Assembly (NCBI RefSeq): GCF_029910655.1
Contig: NZ_CP123897.1
Span: 4,577,547 to 4,641,546 of the forward strand
Direction: 5' to 3'
Length of the DNA: 64,000 nt
DNA from: Methylomonas sp. UP202
GTDB lineage: Bacteria > Pseudomonadota > Gammaproteobacteria > Methylococcales > Methylomonadaceae
Position numbers and translations under genes: made by a program. The notes under the pieces were generated by a model. It was not told the origin of the DNA. It saw only the letters and a list, made by a program, of their open reading frames with translations, and ran no database searches. Shown piece after piece: positions 63,501-64,000 of the stretch (the stretch's first letter is position 1; each line of letters opens with the position of its first letter).

Positions 63501-64000
63501 ATCATTGGACAACAACACCGATTGGCGTCGATAAGGCGTTAACACCATACGAAAACTTTGAAGTCTTCTATTCAATGTTTGCCGATCATGCAAATTCCGA
63601 CCAACTTTCGGCATTTAATGAAATTCTACAATTCTGTATCGACTGCAATAGACCGGAGCCAAATTCGGTAGGTCAAGAATCACAAAAAAAGGCGTCCAGC
63701 ACTGAAATCAAGATCAAAATTGTTGCTTATGACTATAAGGAGTTAGAAATTAAGAAGCAAAACGAAGCCAGATTCGAAGAGCTTGAAACAAAATTTATTA
63801 ACTTACTCGATGACAAATATAAATACAAATACTGGTCTGGATGCCGACAAAGAATAAGACAAATTCTGAATCGATATTCGAATAATCTACCTGAGCATTT
63901 TGACGATATTTTAGCTCAGCTATGGGTAACCAAAAGGGCTCACGATTACGGATGGTCAACTGATTTATTTGGAGAATTCGATAGCAGAATTGGCTCCGGC
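60512..64000 (+). CDS. AVAST-like STAND NTPase with N-terminal PD-(D/E)XK nuclease (partial, runs off window)
   Basis: An open frame of 1163 codons without a stop to the window end. The N-terminus (FEELCCQL with E21, GSDAGVE with D47, GWQAK with Q65-x-K67) is a PD-(D/E)XK nuclease of the Mrr/Cap4-like kind. A P-loop GEAGTGKSH lies at about residue 347 and a Walker B-like LLIIDALNE near 419, with SCRTTYLP as sensor. RFTFERFSDF near 637 is a motif typical of Avs-type STAND proteins; a helical C-terminal sensor region follows. These proteins recognise phage proteins and trigger DNA degradation. AT-rich composition against GC-rich neighbours suggests transfer. The overlapping small gene upstream is a likely partner. 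Confidence 0.82.
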   Translation, partial: MNNTELLKIRALNGSQHFAFEELCCQLASLEPRAIEDEFLRKGIGSDAGVECYIRHADGTETGWQAKFFDKFDSGQISQLTESLKQAIEKHPKLTRYIVCLPIDLKDGRTGKNKTEGQRWIDWKTTRLSELSEERNIEIILWQATDIRERLHRNDPYYAGRISFFFDELRFTPVWFSRHINAACISLGSRYTPQFHISLPIRQVFLGISRSPWLEDQREELITPLRKQLNSLKYDFQQANVSETDLKVLLNYSNNLIDALKQSFPITKPYPIADWRSQIQQVQTAANQWQAHFWHLDSEEKDKSKKDNIRAALNELHGFGKTLDEIDEKLNSDTWILANEQAVLLYGEAGTGKSHLLADIANDAIKKGYPTIFLINSQFFQQDPRTQILEHLDLRHIPFSIFLGALDAAGQAAGVRALLIIDALNERFGTEIWPQYLAPLIEEVKRYPHLALIVSCRTTYLPFILPADSLLCDSLKQIEHHGFADGGGYAARTYLAKRNIIRPSVPHLLPEFNNPLFLKTLCDSLEQQGLDCFPRGIQGLTEYFDFYLKSLANQIELRMGLDKRQNIIVRALKAFTEKLTSNQSSYLSIETTIACFDSIYASKGQQDRSLLSQFEHEGILTIEPVYIENNQLEEQARFTFERFSDFQIAGHLLNEHISSKNSVQPLETGTPLHTFLSRKDINRVAGIIHALAVLLPESTDYELLDIFPSANGSYKWTINEAFFKSLLLRRQNFFTDRTRELVIGLSQNYPNHWLETLIAVSTEPNNRFNANYLHEKLAHLTMLERDAKWTIAIANLELEDGSPLDILLSWTVESGFEEIDPLRAELAAIMLTWLFSTSYRTVRDRATKGLSALLAPRLPLALSLLERFKQVDDLYILERLLAACYGAALQAQTQKNLAELALFVYQWIFADGKPPAHLLLRDYARGIIEYTLHCDLLPEEIKIEKVRPPYQSDWPIEFVAENNLEIYGDKYKDDIVRSASSEWLGDFAKYIIKPSVHHWTTTPIGVDKALTPYENFEVFYSMFADHANSDQLSAFNEILQFCIDCNRPEPNSVGQESQKKASSTEIKIKIVAYDYKELEIKKQNEARFEELETKFINLLDDKYKYKYWSGCRQRIRQILNRYSNNLPEHFDDILAQLWVTKRAHDYGWSTDLFGEFDSRIGSG

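Noticed and set aside
1..64000. CRISPR arrays, tRNA or rRNA genes
   Set aside because: No regularly spaced repeats or RNA gene signatures were found on reading; short tRNA-like stretches cannot be fully excluded by eye.

Overview
The window looks like part of the chromosome of a gammaproteobacterial methylotroph or methanotroph of the Methylomonas/Methylobacter kind. This is inferred from the combination of many PEP-CTERM proteins, a nif-type Fe-S assembly block, a heme d1/cytochrome cd1 cluster, stacked FecI-FecR-TonB receptor loci and GC-rich coding sequence. No rRNA, tRNA or CRISPR array was seen.

Region 1 (1-25.5 kb) is an iron/siderophore island. It holds the tail of a TonB-dependent receptor with an in-frame stop, three FecI-FecR pairs, three full STN-containing receptors (one a composition mosaic), a PepSY membrane protein and a Phd/ParE-like toxin-antitoxin pair. 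It ends with a six-gene operon in which start and stop codons overlap: ABC ATPase, two DUF3526-type permeases, membrane fusion protein, RND pump and TolC-like channel. A plausible reading is signal-regulated uptake of several ferric siderophores with one combined export machine.

Region 2 (26-34.3 kb, minus strand) is a heme d1/nitrite reduction operon: a cytochrome cd1 protein, two small c-type cytochromes, a DUF3465 protein, a Uma2 protein, then nirF-D-L-G, an inserted ribbon-helix-helix/two-TM gene pair with its own operator-like dyad, then nirH-J. A divergent MarR-type regulator with a four-cysteine tail and pdxA follow. nirE and nirN are not seen nearby.

Region 3 (36-42.2 kb) carries small membrane proteins, a MITE-like element, nifS-nifU-iscA, a divergent nifZ-like gene and an orphan two-domain SagB-type dehydrogenase.

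Region 4 (42.6-59.3 kb) is a surface-protein region. Two LuxR-type two-component systems each have a perfect dyad beside them, and there are five PEP-CTERM-type proteins. The hybrid-kinase locus has been duplicated: a kinase remnant and a copy of the regulator's upstream region now lie in front of a DUF1566 PEP-CTERM gene. The region ends with a secreted nine-heme cytochrome carrying a C-terminal dockerin, directly followed by a cohesin-like PEP-CTERM protein. This suggests non-covalent tethering of a multiheme cytochrome to a sorted surface protein, and it is the most novel-looking system in the window.

Region 5 (60.2 kb to the end) is AT-richer and holds a small gene coupled to a large STAND NTPase with an N-terminal PD-(D/E)XK-like nuclease, resembling AVAST-type antiphage systems. 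The gene runs off the window.
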